Positions 1-9,226 of a DNA stretch of 64,000 bases are shown here, one piece after another; position 1 is the first letter of the stretch, and every line of letters begins with the position of its first letter. The DNA is from Bosea sp. (in: a-proteobacteria) (GTDB taxonomy: Bacteria; Pseudomonadota; Alphaproteobacteria; Rhizobiales; Beijerinckiaceae): NCBI RefSeq assembly GCF_023953965.1, contig NZ_JAMLIX010000001.1:1922501-1986500 (forward strand). Reading direction: 5' to 3'. Below the pieces are notes generated by a model. It did not search any database, was not told where the DNA came from, and saw only the letters and a list, made by a program, of their open reading frames with translations. The position numbers and the translations under genes are program-made.

Positions 1-2735
1 TCCTGCGCGTCACGCCGCCGCGCCCGCGCCGGATCGATTTCCCGCCGCTGAAGATCATGGCCGACCTGATCGCCAAGCGCGAGACGCCGGCCTATACGCC
101 CTGGTGGCTTTTGGCGCTGCGCATGGCGGTGGCGGCGCTGGCGATCATCGCCGTCGCCGGCCCGGTCTGGAACCCGGCGCGAGATGCCGCTCCGTCGCAA
201 GGCCCCGTCCTGCTGATGATCGACAACGGCTTCGGCGCCGCCGGCGACTGGCCGGATCGCGTCGCGGTCGCCGAATCGCGCATCGCCGCCGCGACGCGCG
301 AAGGCCGCCCGGTCGCGGTGCTGGGCCTCGCCGAGGCCCCGGCCGTGATCACGCTCAGCGAGCCGCGCATCGCGCTCGATCGCTTACGCGCGCTGCCCCT
401 CGAGCCGCATGCGCCCGACCGCGCCGCCCATCTGCCGCGCATCGAGAGCTTTCTCCGGGAATCCCCGGCCGCCGAGATCGTCTGGGTCGCTGACGGGCTT
501 GGCGTCTCGGACGAGGACGGCTTCCTGGCCCGGCTGAAGCAGAATGCAGAGTCCCGCCGCCTCACGGTCCATGCCGCCCCGCCCGCCCAGCTCGCGCTCG
601 CCGCGCCCGAGAACCTGGCCGGGGCGCTCACCGTCAAGGTGCTGCGCCCCACGGCGAACGCGCCCGCGAGCGGGCAGGTCCGGGCGCTCGACCTCAAGGG
701 CCTGCCGCTCGGCAACGCGCCCTTCGTCTTCGCCGGCGGCGATCTGGAAACCACCGCCCGGCTCACCCTGCCGATCGAGGTGCGCAACGCCGTCTCGCGG
801 CTGGAGATCGCCGGCGAGCGCAGCGCCGGCGCCGTCGCGCTGCTCGACGACCGGGCCAAGCGCCGTCGCGTCGGGCTGGTCTCGGGCGCGACCGCCGACA
901 CCGCCCAGCCGCTGCTGTCGCCGACCTATTACCTTTCCCGCGCGCTCCAGCCCTTCGCCGAGATCCGCGAGCCGCGCCAAGGCTCGACCGATCCGATCGG
1001 CGAGCTTCTGGCGCAGAATCTCTCGGTGCTGGTGCTGGCCGATATCGGCGCGCTCGATCGCGAGACGGCCGGCAAGGTGACGGGCTTCGTCGAGCGCGGC
1101 GGCGTGCTGCTGCGCTTCGCCGGCCCCCGCCTCGCCGCCGCTTCCGACGAGCTGACGCCGGTGCGCCTGCGCAGGGGCGGGCGCACGCTCGGCGGCGGTC
1201 TCTCCTGGGAGACGCCGCGCAAGCTTTCCCCCTTCACCCGCGAGAGCCCCTTCTTCGGCCTTTCGATCGGCGACGACATCCGCGTCAGCCGCCAGATCCT
1301 GGCGGAGCCCGAGCCCAACCTTTCCCGCAAGACCTGGGCGGCGCTGGAGGACGGCACGCCCGTCGTCACGGGCGAGCGGCGCGGCGACGGCCTTCTCGCC
1401 ATGGTCCATGTCACGGCCGACACGACCTGGTCGAACCTGCCGCTGTCCGGCCTCTTCGTCGACATGCTGCGCAAGATCGTCAACCTCGCCGGCAACGCCC
1501 CCGCCGCCGAGACGCAAGGCGACGAGAGCAGGGTCGAGACCCTGTCGCCGACCCGCGTGCTCGACGGCGCCGGCCAGTTCCGCTCCCCGCCCGCGACGGC
1601 CCAGCCGGTGGCGCGCAGCTTCGCCGGCCGCGCGACGCTGGCGCATCCGCCGGGCCTCTACGGTCCGACCGAGGGCTCGCTCGCCGTCAACGCGCTGACG
1701 CCCGAGGACAAGCTCGCCGCGCTCGACCTCGCAGGCCTCGGCGTCACCGTGCTGCCGATCGACGAGCCGATCGCGCGCGACATCCGCCCGCCGCTCCTGG
1801 TGCTCGCCCTGCTGCTGCTCGTCGCCGACACGCTGGCGACGCTGTGGCTCGGCGGCCGGCTCAGGCTTTCCCGCCTGCGCCGGGCCGCCGCGCCGGCGGC
1901 AATCCTGCTTGCGCTCATGGCCTCCCTCGTGCTTGCGCCCGATCCGGTCCGCGCGCAGCCAGCCCCGGCCGATACCCGCCCGCCGATCCCGCGCGCCTTG
2001 CTCGCCAACGGCGCGCAGACGCGCCTCGCCTATGCCGTCACCGGCGACAAGGCGGTCGACGAGATGTCGAAGGCCGGGCTCACCGGCCTCAACACGGTTC
2101 TCAGCGCCCGCACGGCGCTGGAGCCGGGCGAGCCGGTCGGCGTCAATGTCGAGCGCGACGAGCTCGCCTTCTTCCCCGTGCTCTACTGGCCGATCGTCGC
2201 CGGCCGGCCGATCCCCGCCGCCGAGACGCTGCGCAAGCTCGAAGCCTATATGAAGGGCGGCGGCCTCGTGATCTTCGACACCCGCGACGCGATGAGCGCG
2301 CGCCCCGGCGGCGGCACCACGCCCGAGGGCGACCAGCTCAAGCGCATGCTCCAGACGCTCGACATCCCCGAGCTCGAGCCCTTGCCGCGCGACCACGTCC
2401 TGACCAAGACCTTCTACATCCTCGACGAGCTCGTCGGCCGCTACGACACCGGCACGACCTGGGTCGAGACCCTGCCGCCGGCCGACAGCGACGGGCGCCG
2501 GCCGGCGCGGGCGGGCGACAACGTCTCGCCCATCGTCATCACCGCCAACGACCTCGCCGCCGCCTGGGCGATCGACCGGCGCGGCGAGGGGCTGGTGCCG
2601 CTCTCCGGCGGCAATCCGCGCCAGCGGGAGATGGCGCTGCGCGGCGGCGTCAACCTCGTGATGTACGCGCTGACCGGCAACTACAAGGCAGACCAGGTCC
2701 ATGTCCCGGCCCTGCTCGAAAGGCTGGGGCAATAG
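1..2735 (+). CDS. BatA-type / DUF4159 membrane protein (5' end cut by window)
   Basis: The frame is open from base 3, upstream of the first ATG at 57, so the gene begins outside the window. The first residues (RVTPPRPRRIDFPPL) and the hydrophobic stretch at about residues 16-38 from the ATG match the aerotolerance-regulator BatA N-terminal domain. A long extracytoplasmic region follows. Further hydrophobic segments lie near residues 578-598 and 611-631, and a DUF4159 domain fills the last ~230 residues. In the family this gene follows a MoxR-type AAA ATPase and a DUF58 protein, which should lie just outside the window. The next gene starts 2 bp after the stop, so the two are co-transcribed. 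The precise role, probably envelope integrity, is not established. Confidence 0.9.
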   Translation, partial: LRVTPPRPRRIDFPPLKIMADLIAKRETPAYTPWWLLALRMAVAALAIIAVAGPVWNPARDAAPSQGPVLLMIDNGFGAAGDWPDRVAVAESRIAAATREGRPVAVLGLAEAPAVITLSEPRIALDRLRALPLEPHAPDRAAHLPRIESFLRESPAAEIVWVADGLGVSDEDGFLARLKQNAESRRLTVHAAPPAQLALAAPENLAGALTVKVLRPTANAPASGQVRALDLKGLPLGNAPFVFAGGDLETTARLTLPIEVRNAVSRLEIAGERSAGAVALLDDRAKRRRVGLVSGATADTAQPLLSPTYYLSRALQPFAEIREPRQGSTDPIGELLAQNLSVLVLADIGALDRETAGKVTGFVERGGVLLRFAGPRLAAASDELTPVRLRRGGRTLGGGLSWETPRKLSPFTRESPFFGLSIGDDIRVSRQILAEPEPNLSRKTWAALEDGTPVVTGERRGDGLLAMVHVTADTTWSNLPLSGLFVDMLRKIVNLAGNAPAAETQGDESRVETLSPTRVLDGAGQFRSPPATAQPVARSFAGRATLAHPPGLYGPTEGSLAVNALTPEDKLAALDLAGLGVTVLPIDEPIARDIRPPLLVLALLLLVADTLATLWLGGRLRLSRLRRAAAPAAILLALMASLVLAPDPVRAQPAPADTRPPIPRALLANGAQTRLAYAVTGDKAVDEMSKAGLTGLNTVLSARTALEPGEPVGVNVERDELAFFPVLYWPIVAGRPIPAAETLRKLEAYMKGGGLVIFDTRDAMSARPGGGTTPEGDQLKRMLQTLDIPELEPLPRDHVLTKTFYILDELVGRYDTGTTWVETLPPADSDGRRPARAGDNVSPIVITANDLAAAWAIDRRGEGLVPLSGGNPRQREMALRGGVNLVMYALTGNYKADQVHVPALLERLGQ

Positions 2736-2737
2736 CG

Positions 2738-4825
2738 ATGTGGAGCCTCTCCTTCGCCCCGATGGTGCCGCTGCCGCTGCTGATCGGCCTTGCCCTGCTG
2801 GCGGCGCTCGCCGCAGGTGCCGCAATCGTGCTCGCCGGGCGCGGCGCCATCCTGCGCGCGCTCGCGCTCGTCGTGCTGACGGCGGCGCTGGCCGATCCCT
2901 CCCTCGTCTTCGAGGATCGCGAGCCGGTCAAGGACGTCGTCTCCGTCGTCGTCGACCGCTCGGCCTCGAACCGCCTCGCCGACCGTACGGCCCAGACCGA
3001 CGCGGCGGTCGCCGAGATCGAGCGGCAGCTTCGCGGCATCCCGAATGTCGAGCCGCGGATCGTCGAGCTCAGAGACGCGCAAGGCAGCAATGACGGCACC
3101 CGCCTGTTCGAGGCGCTCTCGGGGAGCCTCGCCGACGTGCCCTCCGAGCGCGTCGCCGGCGCGATCGCCATCACCGACGGCCTCGCCCACGACGCCCCGG
3201 CCAATGCCGAGGCGCTTGGCCTGCGCGCGCCGCTGCACGTGCTGACCACCGGCCGCGAGGCCGAGACCGACCGGCGCATCGTGCTCATCGATTCGCCGCG
3301 CTTCGGCATCGTCGGCAAGGACCAGACCATCCGCTTGCGCGTCGCCGACAAGGGCGGCCTCGGCCGCGCCGGCCTCACCATCCGCCGCGACGGCGAGATC
3401 GTCGCCCGCCGCGAGGTCACGACCGGCCAGACCGTGCAGGTCCCGGTCCGCATCGACCGGGGCGGGCCGAACGTGGTCGAGATCGAGGCCCAACCGATCG
3501 AGGGCGAGCTGACGCTGGCGAACAACCGCGCGGTCATCACCATCGAAGGCGTCCGCGACAAGCTGCGGGTGCTGCTGGTCTCCGGCGAGCCGCATCCGGG
3601 CGAGCGCACCTGGCGCAACCTGCTCAAGGCCGACGCCAATGTCGACCTCGTCCATTTCACCATCCTGCGCCCGCCGGAGAAGCAGGACGGCACGCCGATC
3701 CACGAGCTTTCGCTGATCGCCTTCCCGACGCGCGAGCTGTTCCAGGTCAAGATCAAGGAATTCGACCTGATCATCTTCGACCGCTACGCCAACCAGTCGA
3801 TCCTGCCGCTGATCTATTTCGAGAACATCGTGCGCTATGTCCGCGACGGCGGGGCGCTGCTCGTCGCGGCAGGTCCCGAATATGCAGGCTCCCAGACGCT
3901 GGCGCGCACCCCGCTCGGCCAGATCCTGCCGGCCCTTCCCGACGGCAGCGTCATCGACGAAGCCTTCCGGGCCAGGGTCAGCGAGCCCGGCCGGCGCCAC
4001 CCCGTCACCCGCGACCTGCCGGGCGCGGAGGTCGAGCCGCCGCGCTGGGGCGAATGGCTGCGCATGGTCGGCGCGCAGGCCCGCGCCGGCGGCGCTCCGG
4101 TCATGACCGGCCCCGGCGAGCGCCCGCTCCTGCTGCTGGCGCGCGAGCAGAAGGGCCGTGTCGCGCTCTTCCTCTCCGATCATGCCTGGCTCTGGGCGCG
4201 CGGCTTCCGCGACGGCGGGCCCTATCTCGACCTGCTGCGCCGCCTGAGCCACTGGCTGATGAAGGAGCCGGAGCTGGAGGAGGAGGCGCTGCGCGCCAGC
4301 GCGCGCGGCGGCATCGTCGAGGTCGAGCGCCAGACGCTGCGCGACAATCCTTCGCCCGTCACCATCACCGGACCCGACGGCGGCGCGCGCACCGTCACGC
4401 TCGAACCGGGCCGCCCCGGCCTGTTCACCGCCCGCGTCCCGGTCGGCGATCTCGGCCTCTACCGCCTCACCGCCGACAACCTCACCGCCTTCGCAAGCGT
4501 CGGCCCGGAGAATCCGCGCGAGCTGATGGAGGTGGTCAGCGACCCGGCCGCCCTCCAGCCCCTGGCGCAGGCGACCGGCGGCTCCTCGCGGCGCATCGGC
4601 CGCGACGGCGGTCCGGCTGTGAGCCTGCCGCGCATCGTGCCGGTGCGCGCGGGCAGCCAGTTCGCCGGCAATGACTGGATCGGGCTCAGGATCAGCGATT
4701 CCGGCATCGTTCGCGGCGTCAGGATCTCGCCGCTCTTCATCGGGCTGATCGGCCTTGCGGTGCTGTTCGGCGCGCTCGTCGCCGGTTGGCTCGGCGAGAG
4801 CCGCCGCGGGCGGCGGCAGGCGTGA
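2738..4825 (+). CDS. Membrane protein with VWA-like and glutamine-amidotransferase-like regions
   Basis: This is a 695-residue protein. The ATG lies 2 bp after the DUF4159 stop, which fixes the start; longer readings in the same frame run back through the upstream gene. Two N-terminal hydrophobic segments (about residues 8-30 and 35-50) precede a VVVDRSAS motif resembling the MIDAS start of a von Willebrand A fold. A class I glutamine-amidotransferase-like region lies at about 270-500, and a C-terminal transmembrane helix comes just before the basic tail GESRRGRRQA. The protein probably works with the DUF4159 protein in a MoxR/BatA-type envelope complex. The enzymatic function is unknown, and I see no complete amidotransferase triad. 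Confidence 0.88.
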   Translation: MWSLSFAPMVPLPLLIGLALLAALAAGAAIVLAGRGAILRALALVVLTAALADPSLVFEDREPVKDVVSVVVDRSASNRLADRTAQTDAAVAEIERQLRGIPNVEPRIVELRDAQGSNDGTRLFEALSGSLADVPSERVAGAIAITDGLAHDAPANAEALGLRAPLHVLTTGREAETDRRIVLIDSPRFGIVGKDQTIRLRVADKGGLGRAGLTIRRDGEIVARREVTTGQTVQVPVRIDRGGPNVVEIEAQPIEGELTLANNRAVITIEGVRDKLRVLLVSGEPHPGERTWRNLLKADANVDLVHFTILRPPEKQDGTPIHELSLIAFPTRELFQVKIKEFDLIIFDRYANQSILPLIYFENIVRYVRDGGALLVAAGPEYAGSQTLARTPLGQILPALPDGSVIDEAFRARVSEPGRRHPVTRDLPGAEVEPPRWGEWLRMVGAQARAGGAPVMTGPGERPLLLLAREQKGRVALFLSDHAWLWARGFRDGGPYLDLLRRLSHWLMKEPELEEEALRASARGGIVEVERQTLRDNPSPVTITGPDGGARTVTLEPGRPGLFTARVPVGDLGLYRLTADNLTAFASVGPENPRELMEVVSDPAALQPLAQATGGSSRRIGRDGGPAVSLPRIVPVRAGSQFAGNDWIGLRISDSGIVRGVRISPLFIGLIGLAVLFGALVAGWLGESRRGRRQA

Positions 4826-4838
4826 GGCGAGGCCCGCC

Positions 4839-6296
4839 TCAGACCGGCAGCCTCACCGTCGCGCGCAGGCCCCCGAGCGGTGAATCGCCGAGCATGATGT
4901 CGCCGCCATGGGCGCGGGCGATGTCACGGGCGATGGCTAGCCCCAGGCCCGTGCCGCCGCCGTCGACATTGCGGGCCTCGTCGAGGCGGAAGAAGGGACG
5001 GAAGACCTCCTCGCGCTGCTCCGGGGGAATGCCGGGGCCGTCGTCGTCGACCATGACGATCAGGTAGCGCGCGTCATGCGCCGCCCGGATCGCGATGCGG
5101 TCGCCGTAGCGGGCCGCGTTGGAGACGAGGTTGGTCAGCAGGCGGCGGAAGGCGTCCGGGCGGATCACGACCAGCGGGTCGCCCTCGACTTCGAGCGCGG
5201 TCTGGTGGCCCTGCCGCTCGGCATCGGCCTTCAGCTCCTCGAGAAGCGCGCGGATATCGGTCTCGACCGCGGCCTCGCCGGCATCGCCGCGGGCGAAGGC
5301 GAGATAATCCTCGAGCATGCGGCTCATCTCATCGACGTCCTTCTCCAGCGCCTCGATCTCGGCGGTGCGCTCCATCAGCGCGAGCGAGAGCTTGAAGCGG
5401 GTGAGGATCGTGCGCAGATCGTGGCTGACGCCGTTCAGCATCGTGGTGCGCTCGCCGATCGAGCGCTCGACGCGCCGCTTCATCTCGATGAAGGCGTTGC
5501 CGGCGCGGCGGACCTCGCGGGCGCCGCGCGGCCGGAAATCGGCGTCGCGCCCCTTGCCGAAGGCTTCCGCCGCATCGGCGAGCTTCAGGATCGGGCGGAT
5601 CTGGTTGCGCAGGAACAGCACCGCGATGGTGAGCAGGATCAGCGAGGTGCCGATCATCCAGAGCAGGAAGATGTGGCTGTTGGAGGCGTAAGCCGCATTG
5701 CGCCGGGTCAGGATGCGCATCACGTCCTTGCCGAGCTTGACGCGGATCTCGATCAGGCTGGAGCGGCCGACCGTGTCGAGCCAGAAGGGCCGGGCCACCT
5801 GTTGCGACAATTCCGTCGAGAGCGCGTTGTCGAGCAGCGAGAAGAAGGGGCGCGGCCCCGGCGCGGGAAGGTCGGAATCGGGGATGATGTCGAGATCCAT
5901 GCCGAGCCGCTCGGCGGCGATGCGCGACAGCGTCGCGGTGTCGGCATCCTGCGGATAGCTTTCATAGACGTCGATCAGCATGGCGATGTCGGCCGAGACG
6001 GCCGAGGAGAGGCGCTGCGTCACCGTCTGCCAGTGCCGCTCCATGAAGACATAGGCGATGACCGATTGCAGCAGCACGACCGGCGTGATGACGATGACGA
6101 GCGCGCGCGGATAAAGCCCCTTGGGCATGTGGCGCGCGATGACCTGCAAGGGCCGGCCGATGCGCTTCAGCGACGGCCGCAGCGCCTTGCGCAGGTTCTC
6201 CGCCGCCCGTTCCAGCCCGGCCAGCGCGCGAGCGATACCGCGGGCGGCGAAGCGCAGCGCGAAGGGGCCTTTCCCGCCGGGGCGCAGCAGCGTCAC
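4839..6296 (-). CDS. Two-component sensor histidine kinase, EnvZ type
   Basis: This 485-residue inner-membrane kinase has transmembrane segments at about 62-85 and 208-230 that frame a periplasmic sensor of about 120 residues. A HAMP linker follows (231-283). The H-box SHDLRT has the phospho-acceptor His292. The N-box is NLVSNAARYG (389-398), and the ATP-lid boxes are DDDGPGIP and GGGTGLGL. Its start overlaps the stop of the upstream response regulator by 4 bp (6293-6296), so the two are translationally coupled partners. A cytoplasmic N-terminal extension of about 60 residues is unusually basic. It resembles the CenK/EnvZ group of alphaproteobacteria, but the exact orthology is inference. Confidence 0.93.
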   Translation of the reverse strand: MTLLRPGGKGPFALRFAARGIARALAGLERAAENLRKALRPSLKRIGRPLQVIARHMPKGLYPRALVIVITPVVLLQSVIAYVFMERHWQTVTQRLSSAVSADIAMLIDVYESYPQDADTATLSRIAAERLGMDLDIIPDSDLPAPGPRPFFSLLDNALSTELSQQVARPFWLDTVGRSSLIEIRVKLGKDVMRILTRRNAAYASNSHIFLLWMIGTSLILLTIAVLFLRNQIRPILKLADAAEAFGKGRDADFRPRGAREVRRAGNAFIEMKRRVERSIGERTTMLNGVSHDLRTILTRFKLSLALMERTAEIEALEKDVDEMSRMLEDYLAFARGDAGEAAVETDIRALLEELKADAERQGHQTALEVEGDPLVVIRPDAFRRLLTNLVSNAARYGDRIAIRAAHDARYLIVMVDDDGPGIPPEQREEVFRPFFRLDEARNVDGGGTGLGLAIARDIARAHGGDIMLGDSPLGGLRATVRLPV

Positions 6297-7036
6297 GTCC
6301 GGTCCGTCACCAGCCGGTAGCCGACGCCGCGCACGGTCTGGAGATAGAGCGGGTCGGCCTGGTCGCGTTCGATCTTGCGGCGCAGCCGGTTCATCTGCAC
6401 GTCGACGGTGCGGTCGTTGGCGGCAGACCCTTGCGCGGCCAGCTCCTCGCGCGGCACGACCTCGCCGGCGCGCTCCGCCAGCGCGGTCAGGATCTCGCGC
6501 TCGCGTTCGGTCAGGCGGATGGTCTCGTCGCCCCTGCGCAGCTCGCCGCGGGCGAGCCCGTAGAGGAACGGGCCGAAGCGGACGAAATCCGGCCGCGTGC
6601 CGGATTGAGCGGTCTCGACGACGAGGGTGCGCTTCAGGATGTTGCCCAGCCGCAGCAGGAGCTCGCGCGGTTCGAAGGGCTTTGCGAGATAGTCGTCGAC
6701 GCCGATCTCCAGCCCGTTGATGCGGTCCTTGCCGTCGGCGCGGGCGGTCAGCATCAGGATCGGCGCGGCCGAGCCGCCGCGGAAGCGCCGCGCGAAATCG
6801 AAGCCGTTCTCGCCCGGCATCATCACGTCGAGCACGATCGCGTCGAAGACGAGGTTGCCGAGGCGGGTATCGGCCTCCGCCGCATTGGCGGCGGTGGTGA
6901 CGCGGTAGCCGTTGTCGCCGAGGAAGCGGGCCAGAAGCTCGCGCAGGCGCCGGTCGTCGTCGACGACGAGGATATGGGGCGCCTCGTCGGGGAGGGGCTT
7001 GCGGGCCGGCTTCGCTGTGGTTTCGGTCAAGCTCAT
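6293..7036 (-). CDS. Response regulator, OmpR/winged-helix type
   Basis: This 247-residue regulator has a receiver domain (about 21-135) and a C-terminal winged-helix DNA-binding domain (about 150-245, with RTVDVQMNRLRRKIE and the final VRGVGYRL typical of the OmpR family). The acidic pocket is DDD at 26-28, the phospho-acceptor is Asp70 in VLDVMMPGENG, and the switch residues are Thr97 and Lys119. It is transcribed first and the kinase gene follows with a 4-bp overlap, so the pair forms one operon. It is CenR-like in appearance, but the target genes cannot be told from the window. Confidence 0.94.
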   Translation of the reverse strand: MSLTETTAKPARKPLPDEAPHILVVDDDRRLRELLARFLGDNGYRVTTAANAAEADTRLGNLVFDAIVLDVMMPGENGFDFARRFRGGSAAPILMLTARADGKDRINGLEIGVDDYLAKPFEPRELLLRLGNILKRTLVVETAQSGTRPDFVRFGPFLYGLARGELRRGDETIRLTEREREILTALAERAGEVVPREELAAQGSAANDRTVDVQMNRLRRKIERDQADPLYLQTVRGVGYRLVTDRT

Positions 7037-7128
7037 CCGGGCGTCTCTCTGCCGTGCTCCTGCGGCGCGATCATGCCGCCTTCATAGCACAGGGGAGGCG
7101 CAGGGTCGTAATCGATCACCGCCCGCGA

Positions 7129-7641
7129 TCACCGCCCGCCGAGCAGGCCCTGCACCTTCGACTGCTCGGAAGGGTCGATCAGCGCGGCGAGATAGCGCGC
7201 GACGAGGGGGGCGGCCTCGGGGCCGATGCCGTCGAGGGCCCGGTTGATCCGCTTCGCCTGAAGGTGCACGAGGCGCAGCGCCAGCTCCCGCCCGGACGCC
7301 GTGGTGTGGAGATGGCGCTGCCGCTTGTCCTGCCGGCCGGTGCGCTGCTCGATATAACCCTTCTCGACCAGCTCCTTGAGCACGCGGTTGAGGCTCTGCT
7401 TGGTGATCTGGAGGATGTCGAGCAGCTCGGCGATGGTCAGCCCCGGCCGGCGCTGGACGAAATGCAGCACGCGGTGATGCGCGCGGCCGAAGCCGTAATC
7501 GGCGAGGATGCGGTCGGGGTCGCCGACGAAATCGCGATAGGCGAAGAACAGAAGCTCGATCAGATCGTGCGGCACCGCCTCGGAGGAGGGCCTGAGCGGC
7601 GCGTCGTCGCCGGTGGAAGGGGATGGGGCCAAAACGCGCAT
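7129..7641 (-). CDS. MarR family transcriptional regulator
   Basis: This is a 170-residue protein with a winged helix-turn-helix at about 58-120. The recognition region is TIAELLDILQITKQSLNRVLKELVEKG and the basic wing is RTGRQDKRQRHLH. It is divergent from the class IV aminotransferase gene at 7818 with a 176-bp shared region, so it probably controls that gene and itself. The effector is unknown. A 13-bp tandem direct repeat (gatcaccgcccgc, twice, about 7118-7143) runs into its stop codon. Confidence 0.92.
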   Translation of the reverse strand: MRVLAPSPSTGDDAPLRPSSEAVPHDLIELLFFAYRDFVGDPDRILADYGFGRAHHRVLHFVQRRPGLTIAELLDILQITKQSLNRVLKELVEKGYIEQRTGRQDKRQRHLHTTASGRELALRLVHLQAKRINRALDGIGPEAAPLVARYLAALIDPSEQSKVQGLLGGR

Positions 7642-7653
7642 CCGGATATTTGG

Positions 7654-7669
7654 GTCAGCCTTATTGACA
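7654..7669. promoter_or_regulatory. Possible MarR operator overlapping a -35 element
   Basis: A short dyad, GTCA-N7-TGAC (7654-7668), overlaps a good -35 hexamer TTGACA (7664-7669) reading toward the aminotransferase gene. The -10 is not clear; GATTAC near 7684 is one option. Binding of the divergent MarR protein here would block the aminotransferase promoter. This is read from sequence only. Confidence 0.35.
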
Positions 7670-7817
7670 TATCTCAGACGGAAGATTACCGGTCAAGGGT
7701 GTCGGGCGAACGATTGTTTCAAAGCGTCTCGCCGCGACGCAGCATTCAGGCTTGAGCTTGCGTTCCGAAGGCGGCCGTGCCGGAATCCGGCGGAGCAGGC
7801 ACCCAAGGAGAAGGTCC

Positions 7818-8705
7818 ATGTCAGTCATTCCTTTCGACCAGCGCGACGGCGTCATCTGGTTCGACGGCAAGCTCGTGCCGTGGAAGGACGCCAAGATCCA
7901 TGTGCTGACCCACGGGCTGCATTACGGCTCCTGCATCTTCGAGGGCGAGCGCTCCTATGACGGCGTGATCTACAAATGCGCCGAGCATTCGCAGCGCTTC
8001 CACAAATCGGCCGAGATCATGGATTTCACCATCCCCTATTCGGTCGCCGAGCTCGACGCGGCCAAATATCTCTGCCTGAAGGAAAACGGGCTGAAGGACG
8101 CCTATGTCCGCCCGGTCGCCTGGCGCGGCTCCGAGATGATGGCGGTCTCCGGCATCAACAACACGATCCACACCGCGATCGCCGTGTGGGAGTGGCCGAG
8201 CATGTTCGACATGGCCGCGAAGCTGAAGGGCGTGCGCCTCGACGTCGCCGATTACCGCCGGCCCGACCCGGCCTGCGCGCCGGTCCATGCCAAGGCGGCG
8301 GGGCTCTACATGATCTGTTCGCTGTCCAAGCACAAGGCCGAGCGCGCCGGCTACGCCGATGCGATGATGCTCGACTACGAGGGCAATGTCGCCGAATGCA
8401 CCGGCGCCAACATCTTCTTCATCAAGGACGGCGTGGTCCATACGCCGCTGGCCGACCGCTTCCTCAACGGCATCACCCGCCAGTCGGCGATCGCGCTGTG
8501 CAAGCAGCGCGGCTTCGAGGTGGTGGAACGGCGCATCCGGCCGGAGGAGCTCGATGGCTTCAGCGAGTGCTTCATCACCGGCTCGGCCGCCGAGGTGACG
8601 CTGGTCTCCGAGATCGGCCCCTACAACTTCATCACCGGCAATATGGGCAAGGTGATCATGGAGGATTATTCGGCGGCGGTCAGGCCGGCGTCGAAGGCGG
8701 CCTGA
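7818..8705 (+). CDS. ilvE: Branched-chain amino acid aminotransferase (class IV PLP enzyme)
   Basis: This 295-residue enzyme transfers the amino group between glutamate and the 2-oxo acids of leucine, isoleucine and valine. The start is set by an aaggag ribosome-binding site 7 bp upstream. Visible family marks are the N-terminal HGLHYGSCIFEGER, the PLP lysine in HAKAAGLYM (Lys159, the same number as in E. coli IlvE), a GxVAECTGANIFF segment, and the phosphate-binding ITGSAAEVTLV near the C-terminus. A divergent MarR gene lies upstream. D-amino-acid transaminase activity is possible in class IV enzymes, but the match is best to the branched-chain group. It complements leuB, leuC and leuD elsewhere in the window. 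Confidence 0.93.
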   Translation: MSVIPFDQRDGVIWFDGKLVPWKDAKIHVLTHGLHYGSCIFEGERSYDGVIYKCAEHSQRFHKSAEIMDFTIPYSVAELDAAKYLCLKENGLKDAYVRPVAWRGSEMMAVSGINNTIHTAIAVWEWPSMFDMAAKLKGVRLDVADYRRPDPACAPVHAKAAGLYMICSLSKHKAERAGYADAMMLDYEGNVAECTGANIFFIKDGVVHTPLADRFLNGITRQSAIALCKQRGFEVVERRIRPEELDGFSECFITGSAAEVTLVSEIGPYNFITGNMGKVIMEDYSAAVRPASKAA

Positions 8706-8733
8706 CGGTTCGCTCCGATCCGCGCGGCGCAGA

Positions 8734-9189
8734 CTACTCCCACCGCCGCGCGGCGTCGTCATCGGCGTCCTTCGCCTCGACCCAGCCGCCGAGCGTGCCG
8801 TCGGCGCGATGCTCGCGCTTCCAGAAGGGCGCGCGGGTCTTGAGGTAGTCCATCATGAAATCGGCCGCCTCGAAGGCGGCGCGGCGATGGCTCGCGGCGG
8901 CCAGCACCAGCACGATCTGCTCGCCCGGCCGGATCAGCCCGTAGCGGTGGATCGCGACGAGGCCGAGAAGCGGCCAGCGCCCGGCGGCCTCGGCCGCGAC
9001 GCGCGCGGTCTCGGCCTCGGCCATGCCGGGATAATGCTCCAGCTCCAGCGCGGCGAGGCTGCCGGCCTCGTCGCGGCAGAAGCCCGTGAAGGCGACCACG
9101 GCGCCGATATCGGCGCGGCCGCTGCCAAGCGCGTCGATCTCGTCCTGAAGCGAGAAGTCCTCGCGCTGGATGCGGATGAGCGGGGTCAT
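8734..9189 (-). CDS. moaE: Molybdopterin synthase catalytic subunit
   Basis: MoaE (151 residues) converts precursor Z (cPMP) to molybdopterin using sulfur carried on MoaD. The start at 9189 gives the family length of about 150; a longer reading to 9222 adds an atypical N-terminus. Motifs include VVAFTGFCRDEA, the HRYGLIRPGEQIVLV core and the catalytic-lysine region LKTRAPFWKRE. It follows moaD in the same orientation after 37 bp, in a pgsA-moaD-moaE string that is common in this order. MsrP at 56.9 kb is one likely consumer of the cofactor. Confidence 0.95.
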   Translation of the reverse strand: MTPLIRIQREDFSLQDEIDALGSGRADIGAVVAFTGFCRDEAGSLAALELEHYPGMAEAETARVAAEAAGRWPLLGLVAIHRYGLIRPGEQIVLVLAAASHRRAAFEAADFMMDYLKTRAPFWKREHRADGTLGGWVEAKDADDDAARRWE

Positions 9190-9199
9190 GGCACGATCT

Positions 9200-9213
9200 C
9201 CGTCATTCCGGGG
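9200..9213 (+). repeat. Shared CCGTCATTCCGGGG motif between moaD and moaE
   Basis: The 14-base string CCGTCATTCCGGGG sits in the 37-bp moaD-moaE gap. The same string occurs inverted at 47907-47920 as one arm of a hairpin between rpsP and rimM. It looks like a half-site of a dispersed intergenic palindrome family. Two copies only are seen here. Confidence 0.35.
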
Positions 9214-9226
9214 CCGCGCCATGCCC

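Noticed and set aside
92..901. Long open frames antisense to the DUF4159 gene (and similar very long frames opposite leuC, oxoprolinase, fadD and uvrC)
   Set aside because: They are shadows of high-GC coding sequence: composition is Arg/Ala/Pro-heavy, there are no ribosome-binding sites or family motifs, and they lie fully over well-supported genes.
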